From an uncultured Alphaproteobacteria bacterium (lineage in GTDB: Bacteria > Pseudomonadota > Alphaproteobacteria > Methylaequorales > Methylaequoraceae): a stretch of DNA of 64,000 nucleotides. The notes beneath the pieces are model-generated. The model had not been told where the DNA came from, did not search any database, and was given only the letters and a program-made list of their open reading frames with translations. The stretch is from the NCBI GenBank assembly GCA_902526175.1, contig CABZJY010000001.1, positions 130,682-194,681 of the forward strand, written 5' to 3'. A program made the position numbers and the translations under genes. Shown here piece by piece: positions 9,088-18,668 of the stretch. Within the stretch, counting starts at the first letter, position 1; each line of letters opens with the position of its first letter.

Positions 9088-9399
9088 TTAATATGGGGGA
9101 GAGTTTGATTTTGGTTGTATCTTAGGATTGTGCCTTAAATATGTTTTAAATAATAATTTTTTTACATCTAACTTTAGTAAATTTGAACAGTATTTATTGT
9201 TGTTAAGATAATCTAATTCAGATAATACACAAAGATTGCAATGATTATTGTTACTATTTTCTTCATTAGAAGAACAAAAACCATCAGGGTTTATATTTAT
9301 GAAGTTTTTTGCTACAGAGTTTTGTCCGTATAATAGAAATAAAAAAATAAATATTTTAAAAAAGATTTTACTATTTAACATAATAAAGTAAAAACGCAA
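9088..9399 (-). CDS. small secreted Cys-containing protein (DUF2946-like HCxxC)
   Basis: Hydrophobic leader followed by CSSNEENSNNNHCNLCVLSEL; same strand directly upstream of the 8017..9045 gene. Confidence 0.55.
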   Translation of the reverse strand: MRFYFIMLNSKIFFKIFIFLFLLYGQNSVAKNFININPDGFCSSNEENSNNNHCNLCVLSELDYLNNNKYCSNLLKLDVKKLLFKTYLRHNPKIQPKSNSPPY

Positions 9400-9500
9400 A
9401 ACTAATATTACCTTATTATAACATATTATTTTTGAATAATGCTAGTTAACATTAACATGAACTCACATAAGTTATTATCATTAAAGAATTGGACTATGTT

Positions 9501-9680
9501 TTATCCAAATATATTCTTGATATTTGAGATTGGGTTTCTTAATCTCTCATATACTTTTTCAATAAAACCAATGTGTGTTGACAATTTAGAATCTAGTTCA
9601 TTTATACTAGATTGAAGCTTGTTAATTTTAGCTTCTAACTTTTTAATTCTTGCAGCATCAAGGGTATCAATCTTTTTCAT
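9501..9680 (-). CDS. small coiled-coil protein (59 aa)
   Basis: Hand translation: MKKIDTLDAARIKKLEAKINKLQSSINELDSKLSTHIGFIEKVYERLRNPISNIKNIFG; heptad-like pattern; just under the ORF-track cutoff. Confidence 0.6.
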   Translation of the reverse strand: MKKIDTLDAARIKKLEAKINKLQSSINELDSKLSTHIGFIEKVYERLRNPISNIKNIFG

Positions 9681-9769
9681 AGTTAAGATTTAATCATACT
9701 CTGCAAACTATTCAACCAAATTTCTACTAATTTTTATTAAACTTTAGAAATACCTGACGTTATAGTTGT

Positions 9770-9913
9770 ATGTTCCACGTATATTTTAAATTATTTATTT
9801 ACCTTTACTTACTAATAATTTTTAGTATTTTTTTCTTTATTACATTTTATAAACCAAAAAAAGAAGAAAATAAATTTGAAAAATCTTATTCAAAAAAATA
9901 TAATATATTATAA
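9770..9913 (+). CDS. small single-TM peptide (47 aa)
   Basis: MFHVYFKLFIYLYLLIIFSIFFFITFYKPKKEENKFEKSYSKKYNIL. Confidence 0.35.
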   Translation: MFHVYFKLFIYLYLLIIFSIFFFITFYKPKKEENKFEKSYSKKYNIL

Positions 9914-9930
9914 TTTTTGAGTATTTCATT

Positions 9931-10266
9931 GTGTTTTTTTTTCTTAAGGTAATATTTGCTAGCTTAATAATTTCTTTTGCTAGTTGGTTATCATTTAAAA
10001 AACCCGCGACCGCAGGTTTTATTGTTGCTCTGCCATTAGTAAGCATTATAACGATTTTGTTTTCTTACTTGGAATATAAAGATTTCGAAAAAACTATTAT
10101 ATTTTCTAAGAATATTCTAATAGCTATTCCTTTATCTGTAACATTTTTTATTCCATTTTTTTTAGCAAAGATACTGGGACTAAATTTTTGGTTTACATAT
10201 TCGTTGGGTCTCTTAATTTTATTTTTAGCGTATATTCTACATAAATACCTTAGCAATTTTTTATAA
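9931..10266 (+). CDS. DUF3147-like small membrane protein
   Basis: 111 aa, three to four predicted TM helices, SFKKPATAGFIVALPLVSI. Confidence 0.6.
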   Translation: MFFFLKVIFASLIISFASWLSFKKPATAGFIVALPLVSIITILFSYLEYKDFEKTIIFSKNILIAIPLSVTFFIPFFLAKILGLNFWFTYSLGLLILFLAYILHKYLSNFL

Positions 10267-10407
10267 AATAAAATAATGTTTGAATTTATTAGACTGATAA
10301 AACACCTCTCAAAAATTTTTTTATTTTTTTTTTGTTTTTTTTTTTTAATAAAATCTATATTTAAATTTATTTAGCTCTGTTATATTAAATGAAAATTAAC
10401 TTAAATC

Positions 10408-10878
10408 ATGGAAAAAAAATTTATTGATTATGGTCAAAGAATAAACAAAGCTCTTCTTCAAGTTGTAAGAGACATATTAATGGACCTATCGGAATTAAAA
10501 ATTTCATCTAATCATTGCTTTTACATTACTTTTGATACAGGATATAAGAATGTAGAAATTAGCAAATCATTAAAAAAAGATTATCCAAAAGAGATGACAA
10601 TTATTCTCCAAAATCAATTCTGGGATTTGCTCATATCTGAAGAATCTTTTAGCGTTACTCTTTCTTTTAATAGAAAACGAGAAAATCTAACTATACCTTT
10701 TGAATCAATCAAAAGATTTAATGATCCCTTCGTAAAATTTAGTTTAGAACTTGATATAAGGAATAAAGTTAAATCTGACTATAAACACTCTAAAGATAAA
10801 AATGTTGGTAATAGTTCAAACAGTAAAATTGACAAAAATATAGTTTCACTTGAAAATTTTAGAAAAAAGAAAGACTGA
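10408..10878 (+). CDS. sspB: SspB family ClpXP adaptor
   Basis: IDYGQRINKALLQVVRDIL, CFYITFDT, MTIILQNQFWDL, SFNRKRENLTIPFESI. Confidence 0.85.
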   Translation: MEKKFIDYGQRINKALLQVVRDILMDLSELKISSNHCFYITFDTGYKNVEISKSLKKDYPKEMTIILQNQFWDLLISEESFSVTLSFNRKRENLTIPFESIKRFNDPFVKFSLELDIRNKVKSDYKHSKDKNVGNSSNSKIDKNIVSLENFRKKKD

Positions 10879-10879
10879 C

Positions 10880-12265
10880 ATGGAAAAGAAATTTAGAGAA
10901 GAGTATGACTCAATAGGGAAAATAAAAGTTCCCCAAAACAAATACTGGGGTGCTCAAACTCAAAGAAGTCTTAAAAATTTTAAAATAGGAAACGATTTAA
11001 TGCCGATTGAAATTGTTTATTCTTTCGCACTACAAAAAAAAGCCGCGGCAATTAGTAATATTGCTTTAAAAAAATTAGATATAAATCTTGGTGAAAAAAT
11101 CATCGAAACATGTGATGAAATTTTATCTGGAAAACATGACGATCACTTCCCACTATCTGTTTGGCAAACAGGTTCTGGGACACAAACCAATATGAATGTA
11201 AATGAGGTGATTGCAAATAGATCAAACGAATTATTTGGTGAAAAATTAGGTAAATATAGTCCCATTCACCCTAATGATCATTGTAATATGGGCCAATCTT
11301 CCAACGATTCTTTTCCAACTGTTATTCACTTAACTATCATTGATATTACAAAAAAAAAATTAATTCCGTGTTTAAAAAAGTTTATAAAAAAATTAGAAGA
11401 AAAAAAAAGAGAATTTGATGAAATAATAAAGATCGGGAGAACTCATTATCAAGACGCTACACCACTTACTCTTGGAAGTGAATTTGGGGCCTTTGAGTCA
11501 CAGGTAACTAATAGTTTAATGCGGATTGAAAAAGCTCAAGAGGAATTATTATATCTTGCGCAGGGTGGAACTGCTGTTGGAACGGGATTAAATTCATCAA
11601 AAGATTTTTCTAACGGATTTCTAAAGGCATTAGAAAAAATGACTGGTATAAAATTTAAAAAGAGTAAAAATTACTTTGAATCTTTATCCTCTCATGAACC
11701 AATACTAAATTTTTCTAGTGCAATAAATACACTCGTATCAGCATGTTACAAAATTGCCAATGATATAAGACTTTTATCATCTGGACCAAGATGTGGAATT
11801 AATGAGATAACAATTCCTGCTAATGAGCCTGGTTCTTCTATAATGCCAGGTAAAGTAAATCCAACACAGTGTGAGGCCTTAGCACAAGTTTGTATTTTTC
11901 TTCAAGGAATCCACTTTTCTGTGAGCAACGCATCAAGTCAAGGATCACTTCAATTAAATACAAATAAAACACTTCTTGCCTTTGCGATGATAAAATCAAT
12001 AAATTTAATTAATGATGCAATTAATTCATTTGTCGATAATTGTTTATTTGGAATAAAGGCAAACGAAGAACAAATATTAAAAAACCTCAATAATTCTCTA
12101 ATGCTAGTAACAGCATTAAATCCAAGCCTAGGATACTCTAAATCTGCTGAGATAGCTAAGTTGGCATACGAAAAAAAAATTACACTAAAAGAAGCTGCAA
12201 AAAAGCTAAATTATTTGGACTATACGGAATTTGATAAAATAGTAGATCCCAAAAATATGATATAA
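10880..12265 (+). CDS. fumC: fumarate hydratase class II
   Basis: QTGSGTQTNMNVNEV, GSSIMPGKVNPTQCEA; start taken at ATG 10880 after the sspB stop. Confidence 0.95.
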   Translation: MEKKFREEYDSIGKIKVPQNKYWGAQTQRSLKNFKIGNDLMPIEIVYSFALQKKAAAISNIALKKLDINLGEKIIETCDEILSGKHDDHFPLSVWQTGSGTQTNMNVNEVIANRSNELFGEKLGKYSPIHPNDHCNMGQSSNDSFPTVIHLTIIDITKKKLIPCLKKFIKKLEEKKREFDEIIKIGRTHYQDATPLTLGSEFGAFESQVTNSLMRIEKAQEELLYLAQGGTAVGTGLNSSKDFSNGFLKALEKMTGIKFKKSKNYFESLSSHEPILNFSSAINTLVSACYKIANDIRLLSSGPRCGINEITIPANEPGSSIMPGKVNPTQCEALAQVCIFLQGIHFSVSNASSQGSLQLNTNKTLLAFAMIKSINLINDAINSFVDNCLFGIKANEEQILKNLNNSLMLVTALNPSLGYSKSAEIAKLAYEKKITLKEAAKKLNYLDYTEFDKIVDPKNMI

Positions 12266-12269
12266 ATAA

Positions 12270-13949
12270 TTAAAATATATTTTCGAAAATCTCCTTTAAA
12301 TTATCAGTTTTTTCTTTATCTAAATTTTCAAATATTTTTTTTGGATCAATAGTTATCTCGTTTGTATTTTTTAAGATAATATTTAATCCTTTTTCTATAA
12401 TTGAATTTTTCAAATAATTTAAATCATAATTATATTTGAGATTATCTATTGGACCAATTATCTGTAATGGAAATGAAGGAAAATCAGAAAAATTTTTATT
12501 TAAAAGTTTTATATTATTGTCCATTTTTAAAATATTTTTATTTAAATCTAAAAAACCATTACCTCTCATCTCAAAATTAATATCTTTTACCATTAGATTT
12601 TTTATGCTTAATTTATTTGACAATAAGTTCAGATCAGAACTTATAAAAGTTAATTTTGAGCTACCATTTGTATTTTTTATTTCAACTAATTTGAGTATAT
12701 CATCCAAAGAAGATATTTCTTTTATTTTTAAAAATAATGTATTGAGATTGATGCCTTTGAGAGATGGGTTCTCAATAAAAATTTTTGATTTAAAGGATAG
12801 TTTACTCAAAAACTCATCACCAAAAAAAAAATTATTTTTTAAAAAATTGAATTCTATTTTAGATTTACCTCCATATAGACTATATTTTGAATCACCCAGC
12901 AAAAAATCAGGAATTATATAATCTTTTAGAAAACCTGAACCTGTAATTTTTTTATTTTTTACATCGATATTTGCATTCATCATTAGATTGGAGTTATTTA
13001 TTTTCGTTTTTATGTCTCTTATTTTAAAGTAATCTTCATTTCCTTGAATAAAAAACTTGGAGTCTTTTAGTGTAAGACCTTTAGCGGTTATTTTTTTTAT
13101 TAAAAAAAAAATTTCAAATTCTGTAGTATTCGAATTTGAATTTACAAAAAATCTTTTAGAACTAAATTTTTCAAATCTTTGGTATAGTCCAAAATTAAAT
13201 GAATTTAAATTAATAGAATCTGAAACTACATCACCAAATAACCTTATTTTATGTTTTCTCTCAGCATTAAGGTTCCATGTTATCATTTCTTTGCTTGTGT
13301 TAAGTTTTTGATTGAGCAAAATATCAAAATTTATCAAATCATTTGTTTTTAATTTAAAATCAAATTTAGAATCAAATTTCTTGAAATTTAAATTTCCCTC
13401 AATTATTTTATCTTCATTTTTTTTATTGTAAGTAAAATCTAAATCTTCAATTAAATAATTATTGTTTTGAAGTTGGAAAAGAAACTCGCCATCTCTTGTA
13501 ACAATTTTTTCTACATTTTCAAAAAAAAAATTTTGTTTACTTATTGCAATATTGATATTCCTCTTTAATTTTTCAGTCTGAACATTTTCATTTAATCCTT
13601 CTTTGGAAAGAATAATTTTTGGATATACAAAATCCAATCTCGTAATTTTTGGTTTGCCTTTGATTATTGATGACCAATTAGAAATTAAATTAATATTTTC
13701 TACTTTAAGAAATAAATTTAAATTATCTATTTGATTTGAAAAGGTTAGATTATTAATTTCCACATTTGGGTATGGGAAAAGCGAAAATGATGAATTATCA
13801 TCAAAATCTACTTGATAATTATTATTGTTTATTATTTGTTTTTTTATAGAATTAACAATCTCTTGCTTATCAACAAGTGATAGGAGAATTGAAAATAATG
13901 CTACAATAAGAAAAACAAAAGAAAAAAAATAAATTAAAAATTTTTTCAT
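12270..13949 (-). CDS. AsmA-like family protein
   Basis: 559 aa, N-terminal TM, VDFDDNSSFSLFPYPNVEINNLTFSN pattern typical of AsmA. Confidence 0.75.
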   Translation of the reverse strand: MKKFLIYFFSFVFLIVALFSILLSLVDKQEIVNSIKKQIINNNNYQVDFDDNSSFSLFPYPNVEINNLTFSNQIDNLNLFLKVENINLISNWSSIIKGKPKITRLDFVYPKIILSKEGLNENVQTEKLKRNINIAISKQNFFFENVEKIVTRDGEFLFQLQNNNYLIEDLDFTYNKKNEDKIIEGNLNFKKFDSKFDFKLKTNDLINFDILLNQKLNTSKEMITWNLNAERKHKIRLFGDVVSDSINLNSFNFGLYQRFEKFSSKRFFVNSNSNTTEFEIFFLIKKITAKGLTLKDSKFFIQGNEDYFKIRDIKTKINNSNLMMNANIDVKNKKITGSGFLKDYIIPDFLLGDSKYSLYGGKSKIEFNFLKNNFFFGDEFLSKLSFKSKIFIENPSLKGINLNTLFLKIKEISSLDDILKLVEIKNTNGSSKLTFISSDLNLLSNKLSIKNLMVKDINFEMRGNGFLDLNKNILKMDNNIKLLNKNFSDFPSFPLQIIGPIDNLKYNYDLNYLKNSIIEKGLNIILKNTNEITIDPKKIFENLDKEKTDNLKEIFENIF

Positions 13950-13954
13950 CTAAC

Positions 13955-14536
13955 TTATTTGTTTGACTTCAGAATTCTCGGTCTATGTGGCCCTGATAAA
14001 ACTATAAATTTTTCGTTATTATTTGAATCTCTAAAAGAAAGAAAAGATGGGGACTGGTTTATACCTTTCCAAATCTCATATACCTGAAAGGCTTGTTGTT
14101 GGAATCTCTTTCCATTAAACCAATTATCCTCTGCTATAACATATGCAGCAGCTCCGCCCATATGTTTGACTTCTTTAAATGTTTTTACATTAATTGCACT
14201 TTCTATAGCCTTACTCATTTCTAAAACACGTTCTTTAAATTCTTCAAATATCAAATTATAGTTTTTCTTACCTATTGATTCTTCAGGTTTTTTAGAAGTA
14301 AAATCAACACTTAAAACCCATCCCACTAATCCTGTTTGTTTATCTGTTACTTGTATCCAGTCTCCGTTTTTTTTTATAGACAACATTTCATGCCCCATTT
14401 CGAGAGGGTAAATTACAGATGCATCTAAGCTTGGGTTTATATAAAAGTTAGTAAGGCTTTTCCCATTAAAAATTTGTTCTGATTTCAATATATTTAATGA
14501 TATAAATACAAAAAAAATGACAATTAAATATCTCAT
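13955..14536 (-). CDS. exported SH3-domain-like protein
   Basis: Signal peptide and bacterial SH3-like LSIKKNGDWIQVTDKQTGLVGWVLSV. Confidence 0.7.
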   Translation of the reverse strand: MRYLIVIFFVFISLNILKSEQIFNGKSLTNFYINPSLDASVIYPLEMGHEMLSIKKNGDWIQVTDKQTGLVGWVLSVDFTSKKPEESIGKKNYNLIFEEFKERVLEMSKAIESAINVKTFKEVKHMGGAAAYVIAEDNWFNGKRFQQQAFQVYEIWKGINQSPSFLSFRDSNNNEKFIVLSGPHRPRILKSNK

Positions 14537-14551
14537 GACGCTTCCTCAAAA

Positions 14552-15289
14552 ATGACAGTTAAAATTTTAAAACAATATAATTCCCAAAATTTTGATAATA
14601 GGTCAAAAAATACAAAAATCAAATATATAATTCTTCATTACACAGAAACAGATAATCTTATACAGGCTGTAAATATTTTAAGTGATAAAATCAGAAAAGT
14701 AAGTTCTCATTATGTTATTGACCAAGACGGCATGATCTATCAATTAGTTGATGATTCTCTGAGAGCCTGGCATGCTGGATTATCTTATTGGAAAAAAGAT
14801 ATTAATTTAAATGACAATTCGATTGGGATAGAAATCGTAAATAAAGGAGAGCCATCTAAGAATAAATTTTCTGATTTACAAATTGAAAAACTTATTGCTC
14901 TTCTTCAATTTCTTATACATAAATACCAGATCAGTAAATATAATATACTAGGACATAGTGATGTGGCTCCTACTAGAAAAATTGATCCAGGAATATTTTT
15001 TCCTTGGAAACAACTATTTTCTTTTTCCATTGGGCTTCCAATTTATTCGAATTACAGAAAAATTAATCTTAGGCCTCTTGACGAATTAACTTTACAAAAG
15101 TTTTTTAACAATCTCGATTATATAGGTTATAGTCAAATTGAAATTAAAAAGAATTTAAATAAAAAAAATTTGTCAATTGTTAATGCATTCCATAGACACT
15201 TTTACCCAATATTGTTAAATAAGGACCCAAATTATACTAGTTTTGAAATTTCTGAAAAACTTAAACAAGATATCAGAAAAAAGGTTTGA
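14552..15289 (+). CDS. N-acetylmuramoyl-L-alanine amidase (Amidase_2)
   Basis: IILHYTET, SSHYVIDQDGMIYQLVDD, AWHAG, ILGHSDVAPTRKIDPG. Confidence 0.9.
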   Translation: MTVKILKQYNSQNFDNRSKNTKIKYIILHYTETDNLIQAVNILSDKIRKVSSHYVIDQDGMIYQLVDDSLRAWHAGLSYWKKDINLNDNSIGIEIVNKGEPSKNKFSDLQIEKLIALLQFLIHKYQISKYNILGHSDVAPTRKIDPGIFFPWKQLFSFSIGLPIYSNYRKINLRPLDELTLQKFFNNLDYIGYSQIEIKKNLNKKNLSIVNAFHRHFYPILLNKDPNYTSFEISEKLKQDIRKKV

Positions 15290-15321
15290 TTTTTAGTTAT
15301 TTAAAAATTATAAAAAGTTTA

Positions 15322-15662
15322 CTAGATGGTTGTATGGCTGCCTTTTAAGGAGGAAAGTCCGGACTCCACAGAGTAACAGTGCCGGGTAACACCCGGCGAG
15401 GGTGACCTTAGGGAAAGTGCCACAGAAAATATACCGCCTTAGGGTAAGGTTGAAAAGGTAAGGTAAGAGCTTACCGCATTGATGGTAACATTAATGGCAG
15501 GGTAAACCCCATTGGGAGCAAGTCTAAGCAGGCAAAGTCTTTTGACAGCTTTACTCTGAGTTTTGCCAGGTAAGACGCACAGAAGTAATTGGTAACAATT
15601 ATCTCAAGATGAATAGCCATAATACTTTTTAAGTAACAGAATCCGGCTTATAGACCATCTAG
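15322..15662 (+). ncRNA. rnpB: RNase P RNA (bacterial class A)
   Basis: GAGGAAAGTCCGGACTCCACAGAGTAACAGTGCC core, AGAATCCGGCTTATAG 3' conserved element, terminal helix CTAGATGGT/ACCATCTAG, T-rich tail. Confidence 0.95.
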
Positions 15663-15698
15663 TTTTTTTTATTTTTTTGTTGCTATTTTGGTATAAAA

Positions 15699-15723
15699 TA
15701 CCATAATATCCCATAGAATCCCA
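15699..15723 (-). promoter_or_regulatory. putative MraZ box (three TGGNA repeats, 10-bp period)
   Basis: Minus strand TGGGA-N5-TGGGA-N5-TGGTA ending 12 bp before the mraZ ATG. Confidence 0.6.
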
Positions 15724-15735
15724 ATTTGGAATTTT

Positions 15736-16206
15736 ATGGCACTATTTTTATCAACTATTCAAAATAAAATTGATTCTAAATCAAGAGTTTCTGTACCATC
15801 AACATTTAGGAATTCTTTGAATAAATTATCTTTTAAGGGAATAATAGCATTTCCCTCATATTCGCATCAGTCAATAGATGCATGTGGAATTGATAGGATG
15901 GAAGCTCTTGCTAATAGTATTGATGATGAAAGCAATTATTCAAAGGAAGAATTTGAATTAATCTCTTTATATTTTAGTGAAGCAGAAGAAATACCGTTTG
16001 ATAAAGATGGAAGAATCATCTTACCAAAAAAACTTCTTGATCATGCAGATATTTCAAAAAATGCACTATTTGTTGGACTAGGTCCTACATTCCAAATCTG
16101 GAACCCCGATTTATATGAAAAACAAAAAGTTTTAACAATTAAAATAGCTAAGGAAAAAAAACTTAACCCCAGACTAAAACCAATTCCAAAAGGAATTCTA
16201 GAATAA
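15736..16206 (+). CDS. mraZ: transcriptional regulator MraZ
   Basis: NKIDSKSRVSVPSTFR and FDKDGRIILPKKLLDHA AbrB-like double repeat. Confidence 0.92.
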   Translation: MALFLSTIQNKIDSKSRVSVPSTFRNSLNKLSFKGIIAFPSYSHQSIDACGIDRMEALANSIDDESNYSKEEFELISLYFSEAEEIPFDKDGRIILPKKLLDHADISKNALFVGLGPTFQIWNPDLYEKQKVLTIKIAKEKKLNPRLKPIPKGILE

Positions 16207-16215
16207 GGAGCTAAA

Positions 16216-17727
16216 ATGACACTTCATCTAAAAATGCCGGCAAAAGCTAATAATTTATCACCAAAAATTTCAGTAATAGGAATTGGTGGTGCAGGGGGAA
16301 ATATTATTAATAGCATGATTGACTATAATGTTTCTGGTGTTTCTTTCCTGAATGTTAATACGGATAGTCAACAGTTGAAACACTCAAAGGCTGAGGAAAC
16401 TTTACAACTTGGTCCTAATTGTACTCAAGGATTAGGAGCAGGTGCTGATCCAGATGTTGGAAAAGCTTCTGCAGAAGAAGTTGTTAATGAAATTCAAGAG
16501 TATCTTGATGACGCAAATATGGTATTTTTAACTGCAGGAATGGGAGGAGGAACCGGGACAGGTGCTTCGCCAGTTGTTGCTAGGGTTGCAAGAGATATGG
16601 GAATTTTAATTGTTGGTGTTGTCACAAAACCTTTTGAAATGGAAGGTAAAGTAAAAATGCAAAGAGCAGAGGAAGGAATTCGAGAATTACAAAAATATGT
16701 TGATAACTTAATTGTAATACCAAATCAAAATATTTTTCATTCTGCCAAGCCAGAAACCACTTTTACAGAAGCATTACAACTTGCAAATAATGTTTTAATT
16801 GATGGTGTAAGAAGTATTATTGACTTGATGGTTAAACCAGGCATTATGAATCATGATTATTCTGATGTAAGAGCTGTCATGAGTGAAACTGGTAAGGTTC
16901 ATATGGGCACTGGTATTGCTGAAGATAATGAACGTTCATTAAAAGCAACCGAAGAAGCAATTTTGAACCCATTGTTAGAAAACAATTCAATGTCAGGGGC
17001 TAGAGGAGTATTAGTAAATATAACTGGTGGCGAAGATGTAACATTACTTGAGGTAGATCAAGCGTTACATAAAATAAAAGAAGAATCTGACGAAAATGCT
17101 AATATTATTTGGGGAATTACAAAAGACGAAGCATATAGTGGAAAATTCAAGATATCTGTTATATCAACAGGAATAGACTCTGAAACATTTGGTAATAGAA
17201 TTAAAACAGAAAACAAAGTTAAAATTGATAATGTTGATGCATTTATAGACAAAAATAACAACTTTATAGAGAAAGATAACAATAATGAAACCTCAGTCCC
17301 TAAGTTTCTAGTTGAGCTAGAAAATCCAAAATTAAACCAAGACTATAACCAAGATCAAGGGGCACACGAACTAAAGATTAAAGAGTTAGAAAATAAAGCT
17401 AAAGAGTTTAAAGAAGAAGATGAGAAAAAAATTGAATCATCATTTTTTGAAAGAATTTTTGGAAATAAAAAAAATAAAGATGAAGACAAGGTATCCAGTG
17501 TAGTTAAAAAAAATGTAGGAGTATTTGATGATCAAGAAAAAGAAGAATTAGAAAAAATGGAGGGAGAACGCTCATTATTTGATTCAAAAAGAATTACAGA
17601 AAATTCAAATCTCAACTTAGATAAGAATATCGAAGAAAGTGCTATTGAGTCAGATGAAGTTTCTTTAAAGACATCAGATGATGAACTTCTTCAAATACCT
17701 GCATTTCTAAGAAGACAAGCAAACTAA
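16216..17727 (+). CDS. ftsZ: cell division protein FtsZ
   Basis: GIGGAGGNIINSM, AGMGGGTGTGASPVVA, C-terminal conserved peptide QIPAFLRRQ. Confidence 0.97.
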   Translation: MTLHLKMPAKANNLSPKISVIGIGGAGGNIINSMIDYNVSGVSFLNVNTDSQQLKHSKAEETLQLGPNCTQGLGAGADPDVGKASAEEVVNEIQEYLDDANMVFLTAGMGGGTGTGASPVVARVARDMGILIVGVVTKPFEMEGKVKMQRAEEGIRELQKYVDNLIVIPNQNIFHSAKPETTFTEALQLANNVLIDGVRSIIDLMVKPGIMNHDYSDVRAVMSETGKVHMGTGIAEDNERSLKATEEAILNPLLENNSMSGARGVLVNITGGEDVTLLEVDQALHKIKEESDENANIIWGITKDEAYSGKFKISVISTGIDSETFGNRIKTENKVKIDNVDAFIDKNNNFIEKDNNNETSVPKFLVELENPKLNQDYNQDQGAHELKIKELENKAKEFKEEDEKKIESSFFERIFGNKKNKDEDKVSSVVKKNVGVFDDQEKEELEKMEGERSLFDSKRITENSNLNLDKNIEESAIESDEVSLKTSDDELLQIPAFLRRQAN

Positions 17728-17732
17728 GGATA

Positions 17733-18668
17733 GTGGACAAATTTACTCACACTCCAGTGATGGTGGATGAAGTGATGAAAATTTTAGAGCCTAGTTCAAA
17801 AAAACTATATGTTGATGCAACTTTCGGGCAAGGTGGATATACTAAAGAAATATTTAAAAATTGTTATAATTGTAAGATTATAGCTATTGACAGAGATCCA
17901 AATTCAAAAAAATATATTAAACAATACCAGTCAAGTTATAAAACAAAATTCTTTTTCTTTAACAAACGGTTTAGTCAACTAAGAAAAATAATTAATAAAT
18001 TTGGAGAAAAAATTGACGGAATTGTATTTGATTTAGGTCTGTCTAATACTCAGTTAGATGATCCTTCCAGAGGATTTTCTTTTAATTCGAACGGACCATT
18101 AGATATGAGAATGGGTAATCAAAATGATAGTAAAATTACTGCAGAAAAAATAATTAATGAATTTAATGAAAAAGATTTGAGTGATATTTTTTTTAAATTT
18201 GGGGAAGAAAAAAAATCGTTTAAGATTGCTAGAGCAATAATTTCAGAAAGAAAAAAAAATAAAATAACCTCTACACTCCAGTTATCAGAAATTATAAATA
18301 GCTTAGGTCTCAAAAAAAATTATAAAATTAATAGTGCTACAAGATCATTTCAAGCACTAAGAATATTTATTAATGAAGAGCTTAATGAACTGCAAGATAC
18401 ACTAAAATGTATTCCAAGTATTTTGAACAAAGATGGTAAGATTGTAGTTGTTTCTTTTCATTCACTTGAGGACAGGATTGTTAAAAATTTTTTTAAAGAA
18501 AACAGTGGTATTTTTTATAATAATTATAGGAATAATCCTCCCAATATTACTCATAAAACTCAAACGCTGTCAATTATTACAAAAAAACCTTTATTACCTA
18601 AATTTAGTGAAATAAAAAGAAACCCTCGTTCTCGTTCTGCTAAATTAAGAGCTGCAAAAAAAATATGA
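17733..18668 (+). CDS. rsmH: 16S rRNA (cytosine(1402)-N(4))-methyltransferase
   Basis: HTPVMVDEVM, VDATFGQGGYT, FDLGLSNTQLDDPSRGFSF; GTG start. Confidence 0.95.
   Translation: MDKFTHTPVMVDEVMKILEPSSKKLYVDATFGQGGYTKEIFKNCYNCKIIAIDRDPNSKKYIKQYQSSYKTKFFFFNKRFSQLRKIINKFGEKIDGIVFDLGLSNTQLDDPSRGFSFNSNGPLDMRMGNQNDSKITAEKIINEFNEKDLSDIFFKFGEEKKSFKIARAIISERKKNKITSTLQLSEIINSLGLKKNYKINSATRSFQALRIFINEELNELQDTLKCIPSILNKDGKIVVVSFHSLEDRIVKNFFKENSGIFYNNYRNNPPNITHKTQTLSIITKKPLLPKFSEIKRNPRSRSAKLRAAKKI

Noticed and set aside
12436-12921. 161-aa plus-strand ORF
   Set aside because: Lies wholly antisense inside the AsmA-like gene; low-complexity translation expected from an AT-rich opposite strand.
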